From DASPGQ01 sp035457705 (lineage in GTDB: Bacteria > Acidobacteriota > Vicinamibacteria > Marinacidobacterales > SMYC01): a stretch of 64,000 nucleotides of DNA. The position numbers and the translations under genes were made by a program. The stretch lies in NCBI GenBank assembly GCA_035457705.1, contig DATIBD010000103.1, positions 220,942-284,941 on the forward strand, written 5' to 3'. Below are positions 32,517 to 41,318 of this stretch, one piece after another. Positions within the stretch are counted from its first letter, which is position 1; each line of letters starts with the position of its first letter. The notes beneath the pieces are model-generated. The model was not told the DNA's origin. It ran no database searches and saw only the letters and a program-made list of their open reading frames with translations.

Positions 32517-34283
32517 TCAGTGACGCGGATCACGCAATGAGTTGCGTGTGGATTTCCCAACACTCGCACGCGCGAGCTCGTCGCTGTTCCACAGGGCGTG
32601 GGCGAACGGCGTGGGGCGAAGATTGAGAACGGATGCATCGGCCGCAAGAAGAGCGTGGGGTACGACCAGATCGATCACCGGGAGGTTCTCCCGAATGATG
32701 CGCTGCACGGCGTCAAAATAGTCTCTTCGCAGCGCGGGATCGAGCGCGGCGGCTTGAGCCTCCATGAGCTCGTCGATGCGGGCCTCCCAAGGCGTGGCGG
32801 CGCGCATCTGCGAGGGATGCCAGAGGTGGAGCGGCGCGCGGCTCAACCACAGAGCCATTTCCGCGGAAGGGTCGGGATCGGTTTGACTGATGCCAAGGAG
32901 CGCCGCCTCGTAGTCGAAGCTGCCAAAAATGCGGGAGGCAAGGCTGCTCGATTCGGTAGGAACGGCCTGCAAGCCGACCCCGATCGCTTCGAGGTCTTCT
33001 CTCAGGAACGAGCCCATCTTCGAATGAAGGGAATCGCTCCTGGTCAAGACCGTGAAAGAAACTCTTCGGCCGGCTGCGTCGACGAGGCGACCCTCCAAGT
33101 CCCAGTCGAAGCCAGCCTCAACAAGGAGGGCACGGGCCGCTTCCGTGTCGAACCCGAGTGCGGGAATCGACTCGTTGCGCCAGAACGTGTTTGCGGGAGA
33201 GACGGAACCCACGGCGGGAGAGGCCAGGCTTCCATAGACGACGCGTGCCAGGGCGTGGCGATCGATCGAAAGAGACACGGCACGCCGGAACCGGACGTCC
33301 AGGAACCAGGCCCTCTTGTGCTCCGCTATCGGACTGTCGGGATTTAGATTGAACCAGAGCCGTTCGCTGAGCATGCTCGGTCCGATGTCCACGAGGCGAA
33401 TCTCTTCCGGCGCTTCAGCGAGAAGGCCCTGATACGTGTGTGGGTCGAGCTCCATCAGGTCGAGCCCGCCGCTGCGAAGCCGCAGGAGCCGGGCGTTGGC
33501 GTCGGGAATGATCTCGAATACGATCGATTCCACCGCGGCGGAGCCATCTCGACGGGGTCTGAAGTAGTGGGGGTTTCGCTCGAGCACGATTCGCTCGCCG
33601 GGGATGAAGCGGAGCAATCGAAACGGCCCCAGGCCCACGATGTCCTCCGGAGCGGCGCCAGGCCCGGTGTCCGAAACGAGCGTTCCTTGCTCCAGGCTTC
33701 GTTCCAGACGGTGTGCGGGCAGGATGCGAATACTGTCGAAGATGCGCTCGATGCTCGCCGTTCTCCGAGGCAGCTCAAAAGCGACGGTGAAGTCGTCGCG
33801 GACCACGCACTCGATCGGCTCGCCATCGATTCGAGCCGTATCGGCGAGCGGGCTCGCCACTCGTAGGTCGTGAAGGGCGCGGAACGTGAACTCCACGTCG
33901 CGGGCTGTGAACGGCTCGCCGTCGGAGAAACTCAGGCCTTGCCTGAGGCGGAAAACGAGCTTCGTGCCTCCCTCGTCGAACTCCCAGGACTCGGCCAGCG
34001 CCGGCTCGAGTGCCTGGGTCTCGGGATTGAGCCGGACGAGCGGCGCATGGAGCTGGTCGGTCACGACGTGAGTCACCCAGTCGGTCGCGAGTAAACGGTT
34101 CCAGGTCGAAGGCTCACCATCGAGGGCGACCCGGAGGGTGGAGCGCTGGAGCCGGGATGGCTCCCGCTCGTGGGAGCAAGCAGCGGCGCCGACTAGCCAG
34201 AAGAGAATACTTGCCCAGCGGTACGGCACCAATACTTTCCCGAATTGGGACGGCTGCTCGCGGGATCCTAGCATCGGTGTCAA
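32517..34283 (-). CDS. Peptide/nickel ABC transporter substrate-binding lipoprotein (SBP family 5)
   Basis: 588 aa. The N-terminal basic-hydrophobic segment ends in VGAAACSHE, a weak lipobox, so it is a probable lipoprotein or periplasmic protein. The SBP_bac_5 pattern is clear: LRVALDGEPSTWNRL, the LxPxLAESWEFDEGGTKLVFRLRQGLSFSDGEPFTARDVEFTF block and a later VRFRRAVSLSIDRHALARV. Such proteins bind oligopeptides, nickel or sugars for DppBC-type permeases, which lie 3.2 kb further along the same strand. The ATG at 34283 is the earliest; a later start closer to the hydrophobic segment is possible. Confidence 0.9.
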   Translation of the reverse strand: MTPMLGSREQPSQFGKVLVPYRWASILFWLVGAAACSHEREPSRLQRSTLRVALDGEPSTWNRLLATDWVTHVVTDQLHAPLVRLNPETQALEPALAESWEFDEGGTKLVFRLRQGLSFSDGEPFTARDVEFTFRALHDLRVASPLADTARIDGEPIECVVRDDFTVAFELPRRTASIERIFDSIRILPAHRLERSLEQGTLVSDTGPGAAPEDIVGLGPFRLLRFIPGERIVLERNPHYFRPRRDGSAAVESIVFEIIPDANARLLRLRSGGLDLMELDPHTYQGLLAEAPEEIRLVDIGPSMLSERLWFNLNPDSPIAEHKRAWFLDVRFRRAVSLSIDRHALARVVYGSLASPAVGSVSPANTFWRNESIPALGFDTEAARALLVEAGFDWDLEGRLVDAAGRRVSFTVLTRSDSLHSKMGSFLREDLEAIGVGLQAVPTESSSLASRIFGSFDYEAALLGISQTDPDPSAEMALWLSRAPLHLWHPSQMRAATPWEARIDELMEAQAAALDPALRRDYFDAVQRIIRENLPVIDLVVPHALLAADASVLNLRPTPFAHALWNSDELARASVGKSTRNSLRDPRH

Positions 34284-34343
34284 CCCGTTGCGCGAGACCT
34301 AGCGCGGTTCTATAGTGAAGCGGGACTTCACCCGTATCCGGCC

Positions 34344-35168
34344 ATGCAGAGCGCCATCAACGCCCTCACTATCATTCTTCCGACACTCTATGCACTGCTG
34401 TGGGCCGACTACGCCCTTTTGTTTTTCCGCAACGATCCCTTTGCCGAGAAGACGACGCCGATCCTCCTTCGAGTAAGCGTGGGGCTGCACGCGGCGCTCC
34501 TAGTACTGCGAACTCTGCGATTTCATCATTTTCCCTTCGCCACCGTTTTCGAAGCGATGTCAGTAGTGGCCTTCTCCGTGGCGGTGCTCTACCTTCTCAT
34601 CGAAGCCAGGATCGGCGTGCGGACTACGGGATATCTGATCCTGGGAATCGTCTTCGTGTTCCAGCTGGTCTCGTCAGCCTTTGGCGAGCTACCCACGAGC
34701 TTCAGCGAGCTGCTGTGGGAGCCGGCGTTTATGGTCCACGTCTCGACGGCGCTTCTCGGTTATTCTGGCATGGCCGTCTCCGCGGTTTACGGTGCGCTCT
34801 ACCTGATGCTCTTCTACGACATCAAGCATCATCGCTTCGGATTGATCTACAAGCAGCTCCCTTCGCTCGAGGTCATGGGTAGCTTCATGTACCGCGCGGC
34901 TTGGCTGGGACTGGGTTTTCTCACCGTGGCCATGATTGGCGGTCTCGTCCTCCTGGTGAGAGTGTATGGAACGTACTGGAGCTGGGATCCCAAGCTCATG
35001 ATCACCTTCGCGGTCTGGTTGATCTATGGGCTCGGTCTCTCCGCGAGCCGTTTGAAGGGGTGGTCGGCCAAGAGAGTGGCTTTCACCTCCATCGCCGGTT
35101 TCGCGGTGGTGCTCTTCTCTTTCGTGGTCGTCAACCTCGTTTTCAGCCGCTTTCACGTCTTCATTTGA
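34344..35168 (+). CDS. ccsA: CcsA/HemX-type cytochrome c assembly membrane protein
   Basis: 274 aa with about eight membrane helices. The WSWDPKL segment at about 215 is the WWD-like haem-handling motif of CcmC/CcsA proteins, and conserved His residues lie near the membrane ends (RFHHFPFATVFEA, MVHVSTALLGYS). Next to hemA this family is usually named HemX and lowers or aids glutamyl-tRNA reductase; it may instead serve cytochrome c maturation. It ends one base before the hemA ATG. Confidence 0.88.
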   Translation: MQSAINALTIILPTLYALLWADYALLFFRNDPFAEKTTPILLRVSVGLHAALLVLRTLRFHHFPFATVFEAMSVVAFSVAVLYLLIEARIGVRTTGYLILGIVFVFQLVSSAFGELPTSFSELLWEPAFMVHVSTALLGYSGMAVSAVYGALYLMLFYDIKHHRFGLIYKQLPSLEVMGSFMYRAAWLGLGFLTVAMIGGLVLLVRVYGTYWSWDPKLMITFAVWLIYGLGLSASRLKGWSAKRVAFTSIAGFAVVLFSFVVVNLVFSRFHVFI

Positions 35169-35169
35169 C

Positions 35170-36450
35170 ATGGATCTCATCGTCGTCGGCCTCAACCACC
35201 GCACCGCACCCGTCGGGGTCCGAGAGCGAATCGCATTCTCGGAGGAAGAGGTTCGCTCGGTGCTCGGCCGAACGCGAACCGAGGACACGCTGACCGAAGC
35301 CATCCTGCTGTCGACCTGCAATCGTACTGAGCTCTACGGCCTGTCATCGGACAACGGCGCCGCCGAACTCTACATCCGCCGGCTCTTAGAAGAGAGCAAA
35401 AAGATCGATCTCAGCCAACACCCGGGTTATGCCTACACCTTGACCCGGCTCGAGTCGGTGCGCCACCTGCTTCGGGTGGCGGCAGGGCTGGACTCGCTCG
35501 TCCTGGGAGAGGCGCAAATCCTCGGGCAGGTTCGCCGTGCCTATGACCTCTCGTGCGAAGTGGGTGCTTGCGGGATCGTCCTGAGCCGCGTCCTGCAAGG
35601 CGCGGTGAATGTGGGACGGCGGGTTCGAAACGAAACCCGGATCGGCGCCGGTGCGGTATCGGTGGCGAGCGCGGCGTCTGAGCTCGCGGGAAAGATTTTC
35701 GAGGATCTGTCCTCGCGCTCCGTCCTCCTCATCGGGGTGGGCGAAATGGGTGCTCTCACTGCTCGGCATATGATCGAGCGGGGAGCTCGCAAGCTGGTGA
35801 TCGCAAACCGCACTTTCCGGCGCGCCGAGGAGCTCGCCAACGAGCTCAACGGAACGCCCTTGCCACTCGACCGACTCGAGAGCGCACTCGCCTCGGCAGA
35901 CATCGTGATCAGCTCGACGGGCGCCACCACGCCGATCGTGACTCGGGCGATGATGAAACCGATCCTGTATCAGCGGGGAGGCAAACCCATCTACATCATC
36001 GACATCGCGGTGCCACGTGATTTCGAAGGCTCGATCGGCGACCTGGACGGGATCTTCCTCCACGATATCGACGACATGAACGTTCTGGTAGACAGCAACT
36101 TGCAGAAGCGCAGGTCGGAGATTCCCAAGGCGGAAACGATCGTGGAACAGGAGCTCGAGAGCTTCCGGAGCTGGCGGAGCTCTCTCGCCGCTACCCCCGT
36201 CATCAAACGTTTGCGCGAGCGCGTAGAGGAGTTGAGAGCCCAGGAGCTCGCTCGCCATGCCAAGCGATTCTGCACCCACGACCGCGAGCAGGCCGAGCTT
36301 CTGACCGAGAGCCTGGTCAACAAGATTCTGCATCCGTTGATGGGCCAGGTTCGGGCGTGGAGCGAGGGAGACGCGTTGGGCGCGCTTCGGATCGACACGC
36401 TTTACGAGGCCTTCGAGCTCGATCGATCCGACGAGAGAAAAAAGAGCTGA
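35170..36450 (+). CDS. hemA: Glutamyl-tRNA reductase
   Basis: 426 aa, first enzyme of C5 haem synthesis: glutamyl-tRNA(Glu) plus NADPH to glutamate-1-semialdehyde. The catalytic Cys50 sits in STCNRTELYG. GLDSLVLGEAQILGQVRRAY is the family signature, and LLIGVGEMG begins the NADPH-binding domain at about 190. The C-terminal dimerisation helices follow (IVEQELESFRSWRSS). It is second in the ccsA-hemA-hemC-hemD-hemL operon. Confidence 0.97.
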   Translation: MDLIVVGLNHRTAPVGVRERIAFSEEEVRSVLGRTRTEDTLTEAILLSTCNRTELYGLSSDNGAAELYIRRLLEESKKIDLSQHPGYAYTLTRLESVRHLLRVAAGLDSLVLGEAQILGQVRRAYDLSCEVGACGIVLSRVLQGAVNVGRRVRNETRIGAGAVSVASAASELAGKIFEDLSSRSVLLIGVGEMGALTARHMIERGARKLVIANRTFRRAEELANELNGTPLPLDRLESALASADIVISSTGATTPIVTRAMMKPILYQRGGKPIYIIDIAVPRDFEGSIGDLDGIFLHDIDDMNVLVDSNLQKRRSEIPKAETIVEQELESFRSWRSSLAATPVIKRLRERVEELRAQELARHAKRFCTHDREQAELLTESLVNKILHPLMGQVRAWSEGDALGALRIDTLYEAFELDRSDERKKS

Positions 36451-36459
36451 CCCAAAATC

Positions 36460-37386
36460 ATGAGGCTTATCCGCATCGGAAGCCGGGGAAGTCGCCTCGC
36501 CATCCAGCAAACCCAGGCCATCGAGGAGGCTCTTCGAAAGCGCGACCCCTCGGCTCGAATCGCGGTGGAGGTGATCGAGACCCGGGGCGATCGCGTCACG
36601 GATCGCGCCATCGCCGGGCTCGGAGGATCTGGCCTGTTCATCAAGGAGATCGAACGGGCGCTACTCGACGACCGGATCGACCTGGCCGTCCATAGCATGA
36701 AGGATGTGCCCTCGGCCTTGCCCGAGGGGCTCGTCCTCGCCGCCACGACGGAGCGCGTCGACCCTTGTGACGCGCTGGTGAGCCGGAGAGCGCCCGATCT
36801 CGATTCGATTCCCACGGGGGCCACTGTCGGTACGGGAAGTCCGAGGCGACGCTCTCAACTTCTTGCGCAGAGGCCCGACCTCCGAGTCGTCGACCTGCGG
36901 GGGAACGTGCCGACTCGCCTCGAGAAGTTCGACCAATCGTCCTGGGAAGCGGTGGTGCTTGCTGCCGCTGGACTCGTGCGGCTGGGGCTTACGGCCCGCA
37001 TCCGCTCACGACTCCCGGTCGACATAATGGTTCCGGCGGTCGGCCAAGGGGCCCTCGCGCTCCAGGCGAGAACGGACGATCATGCCATTCTCGAACGTGT
37101 CGAATTTCTGAACGACGACAAGACCGAGCGCGCCGTTGCAGCGGAGCGCGCGTTCCTCGGACGAGTGCAAGGTGGTTGCCAGATTCCCATGGGCGCTTAT
37201 GCGGTGCTCGACGGGGATGAGCTCTTCCTGCGCGCCTACGTCGGCTCGGTCGATGGCGCACGCTGCGTTCGCCAACAGGCTCGGGGGCCGGCCGGGCGAC
37301 CGAGAGACGTCGGCGTTGCTCTCGCCGAGGCCATGCTCGACGCCGGCGCAGCGGAGATCGTCTTGGAATTGGCCAAGCAACGATGA
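36460..37386 (+). CDS. hemC: Porphobilinogen deaminase (hydroxymethylbilane synthase)
   Basis: 308 aa. It joins four porphobilinogens to hydroxymethylbilane. Visible landmarks: RIGSRGSRLAIQQT, the catalytic Asp in VHSMKDVPS (around residue 82), the Arg-rich TGSPRRRSQL, and Cys240 in the dipyrromethane-cofactor motif GGCQIPMGAY. It starts nine bases after hemA and its end overlaps hemD by four bases. Confidence 0.97.
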   Translation: MRLIRIGSRGSRLAIQQTQAIEEALRKRDPSARIAVEVIETRGDRVTDRAIAGLGGSGLFIKEIERALLDDRIDLAVHSMKDVPSALPEGLVLAATTERVDPCDALVSRRAPDLDSIPTGATVGTGSPRRRSQLLAQRPDLRVVDLRGNVPTRLEKFDQSSWEAVVLAAAGLVRLGLTARIRSRLPVDIMVPAVGQGALALQARTDDHAILERVEFLNDDKTERAVAAERAFLGRVQGGCQIPMGAYAVLDGDELFLRAYVGSVDGARCVRQQARGPAGRPRDVGVALAEAMLDAGAAEIVLELAKQR

Positions 37387-38150
37387 CCCTGCCCCCGCTT
37401 TCGGGACGGTGCATCGTCGTGACGCGGCCGCGTCATCAGTCACGGCCTTTCACCGAGGCGCTTCGAACGCTCGGCGCGAAGGTCATCGAGGCCCCGGCGA
37501 TTCGAATCGCGCCGCCTGCCGACTACCTCGCGTTCGACGAGGCGCTCGGTCGCCTCGCATCCTACGACTGGGTCGTTTTCACGAGCGCGAACGCCATCGA
37601 GACATTCTTCACTCGATTGTCTCCGCGTACTCCCCCTCGAAACGTATCGTTCGCGGCGATCGGACCCGCCACTCGGGACGCCCTTCATAGCAAGGGATAC
37701 TCGGCGGCGGTGGTCCCGGAGCGCTTCGTGGCAGAAGAGGTGTTTCGCGCGCTTGCCGAGAAAGCCGCGGTTACTGGGAAGCGTTTTCTCCTGCCTCGCG
37801 CCGAGATCGCCCGTGAGGCACTGCCCCGTCTTCTCGAGGCGGCCGGAGCGGAGGTGGACGTCGTCACGGCTTATCGAACGGTTCCCTCACGTGAAGAGAC
37901 GGCTTGCGCGCTCGAGCGCCTCAAACGGGGCGCGGTGGACGTCGTAACCTTCACCTCCCCTTCCACGGTGCGGAGTTTCTTCGACGGCATCCAGCTTTCC
38001 GATATCGAGGGAAAATTCATTTGCGCCAGCATCGGACCCATCACCAGCGCGGCACTTGGAGAGCTCGGCCTCGAGGTCGGGATCGAAGCCGAATCCTACA
38101 CTTCCGCAGGGCTGGTCGAAGCCATCGTGCGCCATTACGAGAGGATGTGA
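37383..38150 (+). CDS. hemD: Uroporphyrinogen-III synthase
   Basis: 255 aa. It closes hydroxymethylbilane with inversion of ring D. The fold is recognised from VVTRPRHQSRPFTEALRTLGA, DWVVFTSANAIETFF, AIGPATRDAL, and the second-domain DVVTAYRTVPS and FTSPSTVRSF. Sequence conservation in this family is low, but the operon position between hemC and hemL makes the call firm. ATGA overlap with the hemC stop. Confidence 0.94.
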   Translation: MTLPPLSGRCIVVTRPRHQSRPFTEALRTLGAKVIEAPAIRIAPPADYLAFDEALGRLASYDWVVFTSANAIETFFTRLSPRTPPRNVSFAAIGPATRDALHSKGYSAAVVPERFVAEEVFRALAEKAAVTGKRFLLPRAEIAREALPRLLEAAGAEVDVVTAYRTVPSREETACALERLKRGAVDVVTFTSPSTVRSFFDGIQLSDIEGKFICASIGPITSAALGELGLEVGIEAESYTSAGLVEAIVRHYERM

Positions 38151-38151
38151 T

Positions 38152-39435
38152 GTGAGCAAGAGCCAAGCTTTGTTCGAGGAATCCAAGCGTTACATTCCGG
38201 GAGGGGTCAATTCCCCCGTGCGTGCCTTTCGGGGAATCGACCGTGCGCCGCGCTTCATGGCTTCGGGTAGAGGCCCGCATATCCGAGACGTGGACGGCGT
38301 CGAGTACGTCGACTACATCGCGGCATACGGCCCGCTGATCCTCGGTCACGCCCACCCTCGGGTACTCGATGCGCTGCGAGAGGCCCTTTTCGACGGAACG
38401 AGCTTCGGGACTCCGACCGCCCTCGAGCTCGAGATGGCGAAGAAGATTTCGGAGATGGTCCCCACGGTCGAGATGGTGCGCATGGTGAGCTCCGGCACCG
38501 AGGCGACTCTGTCCGCCATTCGACTCGCGCGTGCCGCTACCGGCCGAGACGCCATCATCAAATTCGAGGGGTGTTATCACGGACACGCGGACTCGTTCTT
38601 GATTCGGGCGGGCTCCGGGGCGCTGACGACCGGAGTTCCCGACAGCGCGGGTGTCCCACCCTCGGTCGCCTCACTGACGTACGTGGCGCGGTTCAACGAC
38701 CTGACTTCCGTCGAGCGCGTCTTCGAGGATCGGCCCGATCGCATTGCCGCGGTGATCGTCGAGCCCGTTGCCGGAAACATGGGGGTGATCGCACCCCGAG
38801 ACGGCTTTCTCCAAGGACTTCGACAGCTTTGTACCCAAAACGGTGCTCTGCTCGTTTTCGATGAGGTCATGACCGGTTTCCGCGTGAGCCGAGGCGGGGC
38901 CCAGGAGCTCTACGACGTGAGTCCGGACCTGACGACGCTCGGAAAGGTCATCGGCGGTGGCCTTCCCGTTGGCGCCTACGGAGGCCGTCGCGAGCTCATG
39001 GTGAAGATTTCTCCCTCGGGCCCCGTCTACCAGGCGGGGACGCTCTCGGGCAACCCCCTTGCCATGAGTGCGGGGCTCGCTCAGCTGGAGACCCTTGACG
39101 AGTCGAATGCCTGGGTAAGGCTCGAAGACGCCTCAGCCTATCTGGAGCGAGGGGCGCGAGAAATCGTCTCCGAGTCCAGCTTTCCCGTCACCTTGAATCG
39201 CGTAGGCTCGATGATGACGCTGTTCTTCTCGGATTCCGAGATAACCGACTTTCAGAGCGCGGCGGAAGCCGACACCACCCGCTACGCGCGCTTCTTCGTC
39301 GCCATGCTCGAGGCAGGTATCCATCTCCCGCCGTCCCAGTACGAAGCTTGGTTCGTGTCCCTGGCGCACACCACCGACGTTCTCGACCGGACACTCGAAG
39401 CGATTCGCAAGAGCCTGCGCGCCGCGTTCGCTTGA
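38152..39435 (+). CDS. hemL: Glutamate-1-semialdehyde 2,1-aminomutase
   Basis: 427 aa, a PLP enzyme that makes 5-aminolevulinate from the hemA product. The PLP lysine is K265 in TLGKVIGGGLPVGA. Upstream are YIPGGVNSPVRAF, MVSSGTEATLSAIRLAR and VFDEVMTGFR. The start is the GTG at 38152, one base after the hemD stop, because the conserved SKSQALFEESKRYIPGG begins there; earlier in-frame codons lie within hemD. Together with hemA it gives the complete C5 route. No hemB is seen in the window. Confidence 0.96.
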   Translation: MSKSQALFEESKRYIPGGVNSPVRAFRGIDRAPRFMASGRGPHIRDVDGVEYVDYIAAYGPLILGHAHPRVLDALREALFDGTSFGTPTALELEMAKKISEMVPTVEMVRMVSSGTEATLSAIRLARAATGRDAIIKFEGCYHGHADSFLIRAGSGALTTGVPDSAGVPPSVASLTYVARFNDLTSVERVFEDRPDRIAAVIVEPVAGNMGVIAPRDGFLQGLRQLCTQNGALLVFDEVMTGFRVSRGGAQELYDVSPDLTTLGKVIGGGLPVGAYGGRRELMVKISPSGPVYQAGTLSGNPLAMSAGLAQLETLDESNAWVRLEDASAYLERGAREIVSESSFPVTLNRVGSMMTLFFSDSEITDFQSAAEADTTRYARFFVAMLEAGIHLPPSQYEAWFVSLAHTTDVLDRTLEAIRKSLRAAFA

Positions 39436-39466
39436 GCTGGCTCCTGCTTCGTCACCCCAAGTCGAC

Positions 39467-39766
39467 TCAGAGCTCCACCCAAAGAGCACCGTCCTCGACG
39501 ATGACCGGATAGGTACTGACTCGAGAAAGAGGATTCAGCGGAGAGCACCCCGTCCTCAGCTCGAACTGCCATTGGTGCCAGGGGCAATAGAGGACCCCGG
39601 ATTGGATCGTCCCTTCGTGAAGCGGCCCGCCTCGGTGGGGACAGGTCTCGTCGAGTGCGAACCACTCACCTTCGTGTCGGAAAACCGCGACGCGCTTCTC
39701 ACCGAGTTCGATGGCGATGGCGTTTCCCTCGGGGATGTCCTCGACCGACGCGAGCCGGTAGCGCAT
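39467..39766 (-). CDS. Rieske [2Fe-2S] ferredoxin-like protein
   Basis: 99 aa. The Rieske ligands are C42-H44 (TCPHRGGPLHEG) and C61-H64 (YCPWHQWQF), separated by 16 residues. It resembles the small NirD/BphF-type ferredoxins that feed electrons to oxygenases or reductases. ATG 39766 is chosen: residues upstream of it belong to the overlapping end of the PHP gene and carry no Rieske homology. It lies five bases after the PHP gene stop, so the two are probably co-transcribed. Confidence 0.9.
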   Translation of the reverse strand: MRYRLASVEDIPEGNAIAIELGEKRVAVFRHEGEWFALDETCPHRGGPLHEGTIQSGVLYCPWHQWQFELRTGCSPLNPLSRVSTYPVIVEDGALWVEL

Positions 39767-39770
39767 TCTG

Positions 39771-40595
39771 TTATCGCGCTCGGTCGCGAAGCAGCTCGAA
39801 CGCCTCCGCGGTGAGCTCCTCGCAACCGAGCCGCTTGACCGAGTCGCCATCGAGACGGTGAAAATCCGACCCACCGGTTACCAGCACTCCAAGCGCCTTC
39901 GCCAGGCGTTCGTACTCGGCCGCTTTCTCCGGGGTGTGATCGTGGTGAAACGCTTCCAGGGCCCCGATCCCGTCGGTAACCATCTTCGGGATGAGCCTGT
40001 CGTCCCCGAGGAGCACCGGGTGAGCCAGCGACGCGATCCCTCCGGCACGACGGATGAGTCCGACCGCATCTTTCACGGTTACCTTCTCGTAGGCAACGTA
40101 GGCGGGACGGTCCGCCCCGAGATACCGGTCGAAGGCTTCGGCTAGGCTGGAAACGATGCCCCGCTCGACGAGGACCTCGGCCACGTGTGGCCTCCCCACG
40201 CTTCCATGGCTCGACCGGGCGAGGACCTCCTCGACCGTCACCTGGACGTTCTCGGCCGCCAACCGGCTCACGATCCGATGGACCCGCTCGACTCGGCGAT
40301 GATGCGCTTCGGCAAACCACTCTCGAAGCCAGCTCTCGTGGTAGTCGATGAAGAGCCCGAGTACGTGGACCGGCACGTCTCCGAAAGTTGCGCTGACTTC
40401 GACTCCAGGAATCAGCTCGACTCCGAGAGTCTTCGCTTCGACCTCGGCTTCGGACAGACCGTCCACCGTGTCGTGATCGGTGACGGCGATTGCTCTGAGT
40501 CCAGCCGTCTTGGCAAGGCGCATGAGCTCGGACGGAGAAAGGGTGCCGTCCGAGGCAGTCGTGTGCGAGTGAAGGTCGTAAAGGGCTTTAGGCAT
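39771..40595 (-). CDS. PHP-domain phosphoesterase (TrpH/RNase AM-like)
   Basis: 274 aa. The PHP metal motifs are DLHSHTTASDGTLS at the N-terminus, TDHDT at about 32, GVEVS near 55, and VTGGSDFH near the C-terminus. This layout is that of YciV/TrpH-type enzymes that cleave 3',5'-nucleotides or trim RNA 5' ends. ATG 40595 starts the conserved ALYDLHSH. It is divergent from the Fe-S carrier gene, and the intervening 94 bases should hold both promoters. Confidence 0.88.
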   Translation of the reverse strand: MPKALYDLHSHTTASDGTLSPSELMRLAKTAGLRAIAVTDHDTVDGLSEAEVEAKTLGVELIPGVEVSATFGDVPVHVLGLFIDYHESWLREWFAEAHHRRVERVHRIVSRLAAENVQVTVEEVLARSSHGSVGRPHVAEVLVERGIVSSLAEAFDRYLGADRPAYVAYEKVTVKDAVGLIRRAGGIASLAHPVLLGDDRLIPKMVTDGIGALEAFHHDHTPEKAAEYERLAKALGVLVTGGSDFHRLDGDSVKRLGCEELTAEAFELLRDRAR

Positions 40596-40689
40596 CTTCG
40601 ATGCGGACGAACCTTTTATACTAGGCTCTTTCGCCGACTTGGGCAAGACGCCTTGACACCCTTCCCCCGCCGTCGCTATACTCTGGTCG

Positions 40690-41013
40690 ATGGTCACTCT
40701 GACGGAACTTGCAGCCACGAAAGTCCACGAATTTCTGGAACAGAATGGCCGGCCCGAGGCAGGGCTCAGGGTTCGGGTCGTGGGTGGCGGCTGTTCGGGT
40801 TTCCAGTATCAGCTCGCACTCGACGAGGCGGCATCGGAAGGAGACGAGGTTTTCGAGCAGAACGGAGTGCGACTGTTCGTCGACCCTAGAAGCTATCTTT
40901 ACCTCGACGGCACCGAGATCGATTACGTCGAGGACATCATGGGCTCCGGCTTTCGGTTTTCCAATCCCAACGCCACGGGTTCCTGTGGCTGCGGCGAATC
41001 ATTCCAGGTCTAG
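40690..41013 (+). CDS. erpA: A-type iron-sulfur cluster carrier (IscA/ErpA family)
   Basis: 107 aa. The three cluster cysteines are in place: C35 (GGGCSGFQY) and C99/C101 (GSCGCGE). The ErpA/IscA features LTELAATKVHEFL and VDYVE-like IDYVEDIMGSGFRFSNPNA are clear. It passes Fe-S clusters to apo-proteins such as KorAB, QueG or the Rieske protein of this genome. The following gene overlaps its end. ErpA and IscA cannot be separated by sequence alone here. Confidence 0.93.
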   Translation: MVTLTELAATKVHEFLEQNGRPEAGLRVRVVGGGCSGFQYQLALDEAASEGDEVFEQNGVRLFVDPRSYLYLDGTEIDYVEDIMGSGFRFSNPNATGSCGCGESFQV

Positions 41014-41311
41014 CGTCACCCTCAATTCCATCACCGAGCTCGTTCCCATCGAGGTCGAGGGGCGTTCCTTCGAAGTACCCAGCGGCGAGGTGCTGCTTTC
41101 GTGTGTACATTTCCTGGTGAGGGACGAGACGCCGGTCCTCGGGAGGTTCTGCTGGGCAAACGAGTGTGGAAACTGCGAGATGAGCGTGAAACGAAGGGGC
41201 TCCCTTTTCGCGACGCGGGAGCGCGGATGCCAGACCTTGGTAGAGCCGGGCATGGAGCTTTCCGGCCTGACTCCCGAGCTACGCTACTGGCTCCAACGCA
41301 AGCTCGTCTGA
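40985..41311 (+). CDS. [2Fe-2S] ferredoxin-like protein
   Basis: About 108 aa. Cysteines C56-x4-C61-x2-C64 (FCWANECGNC) plus C82 (ERGCQTL) follow the plant-type [2Fe-2S] spacing, except that the last Cys is nearer than the usual 29 residues or so. The beta-grasp-like start (PIEVEGRSFEVPSGEVLLSCV) agrees. The start is uncertain: GTG 40985 is the last possible start before the conserved region, overlapping the carrier gene by 29 bases with a weak ribosome site. It is followed eight bases later by a membrane protein gene. Confidence 0.75.
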   Translation: MAAANHSRSSVTLNSITELVPIEVEGRSFEVPSGEVLLSCVHFLVRDETPVLGRFCWANECGNCEMSVKRRGSLFATRERGCQTLVEPGMELSGLTPELRYWLQRKLV

Positions 41312-41318
41312 CGCGACC

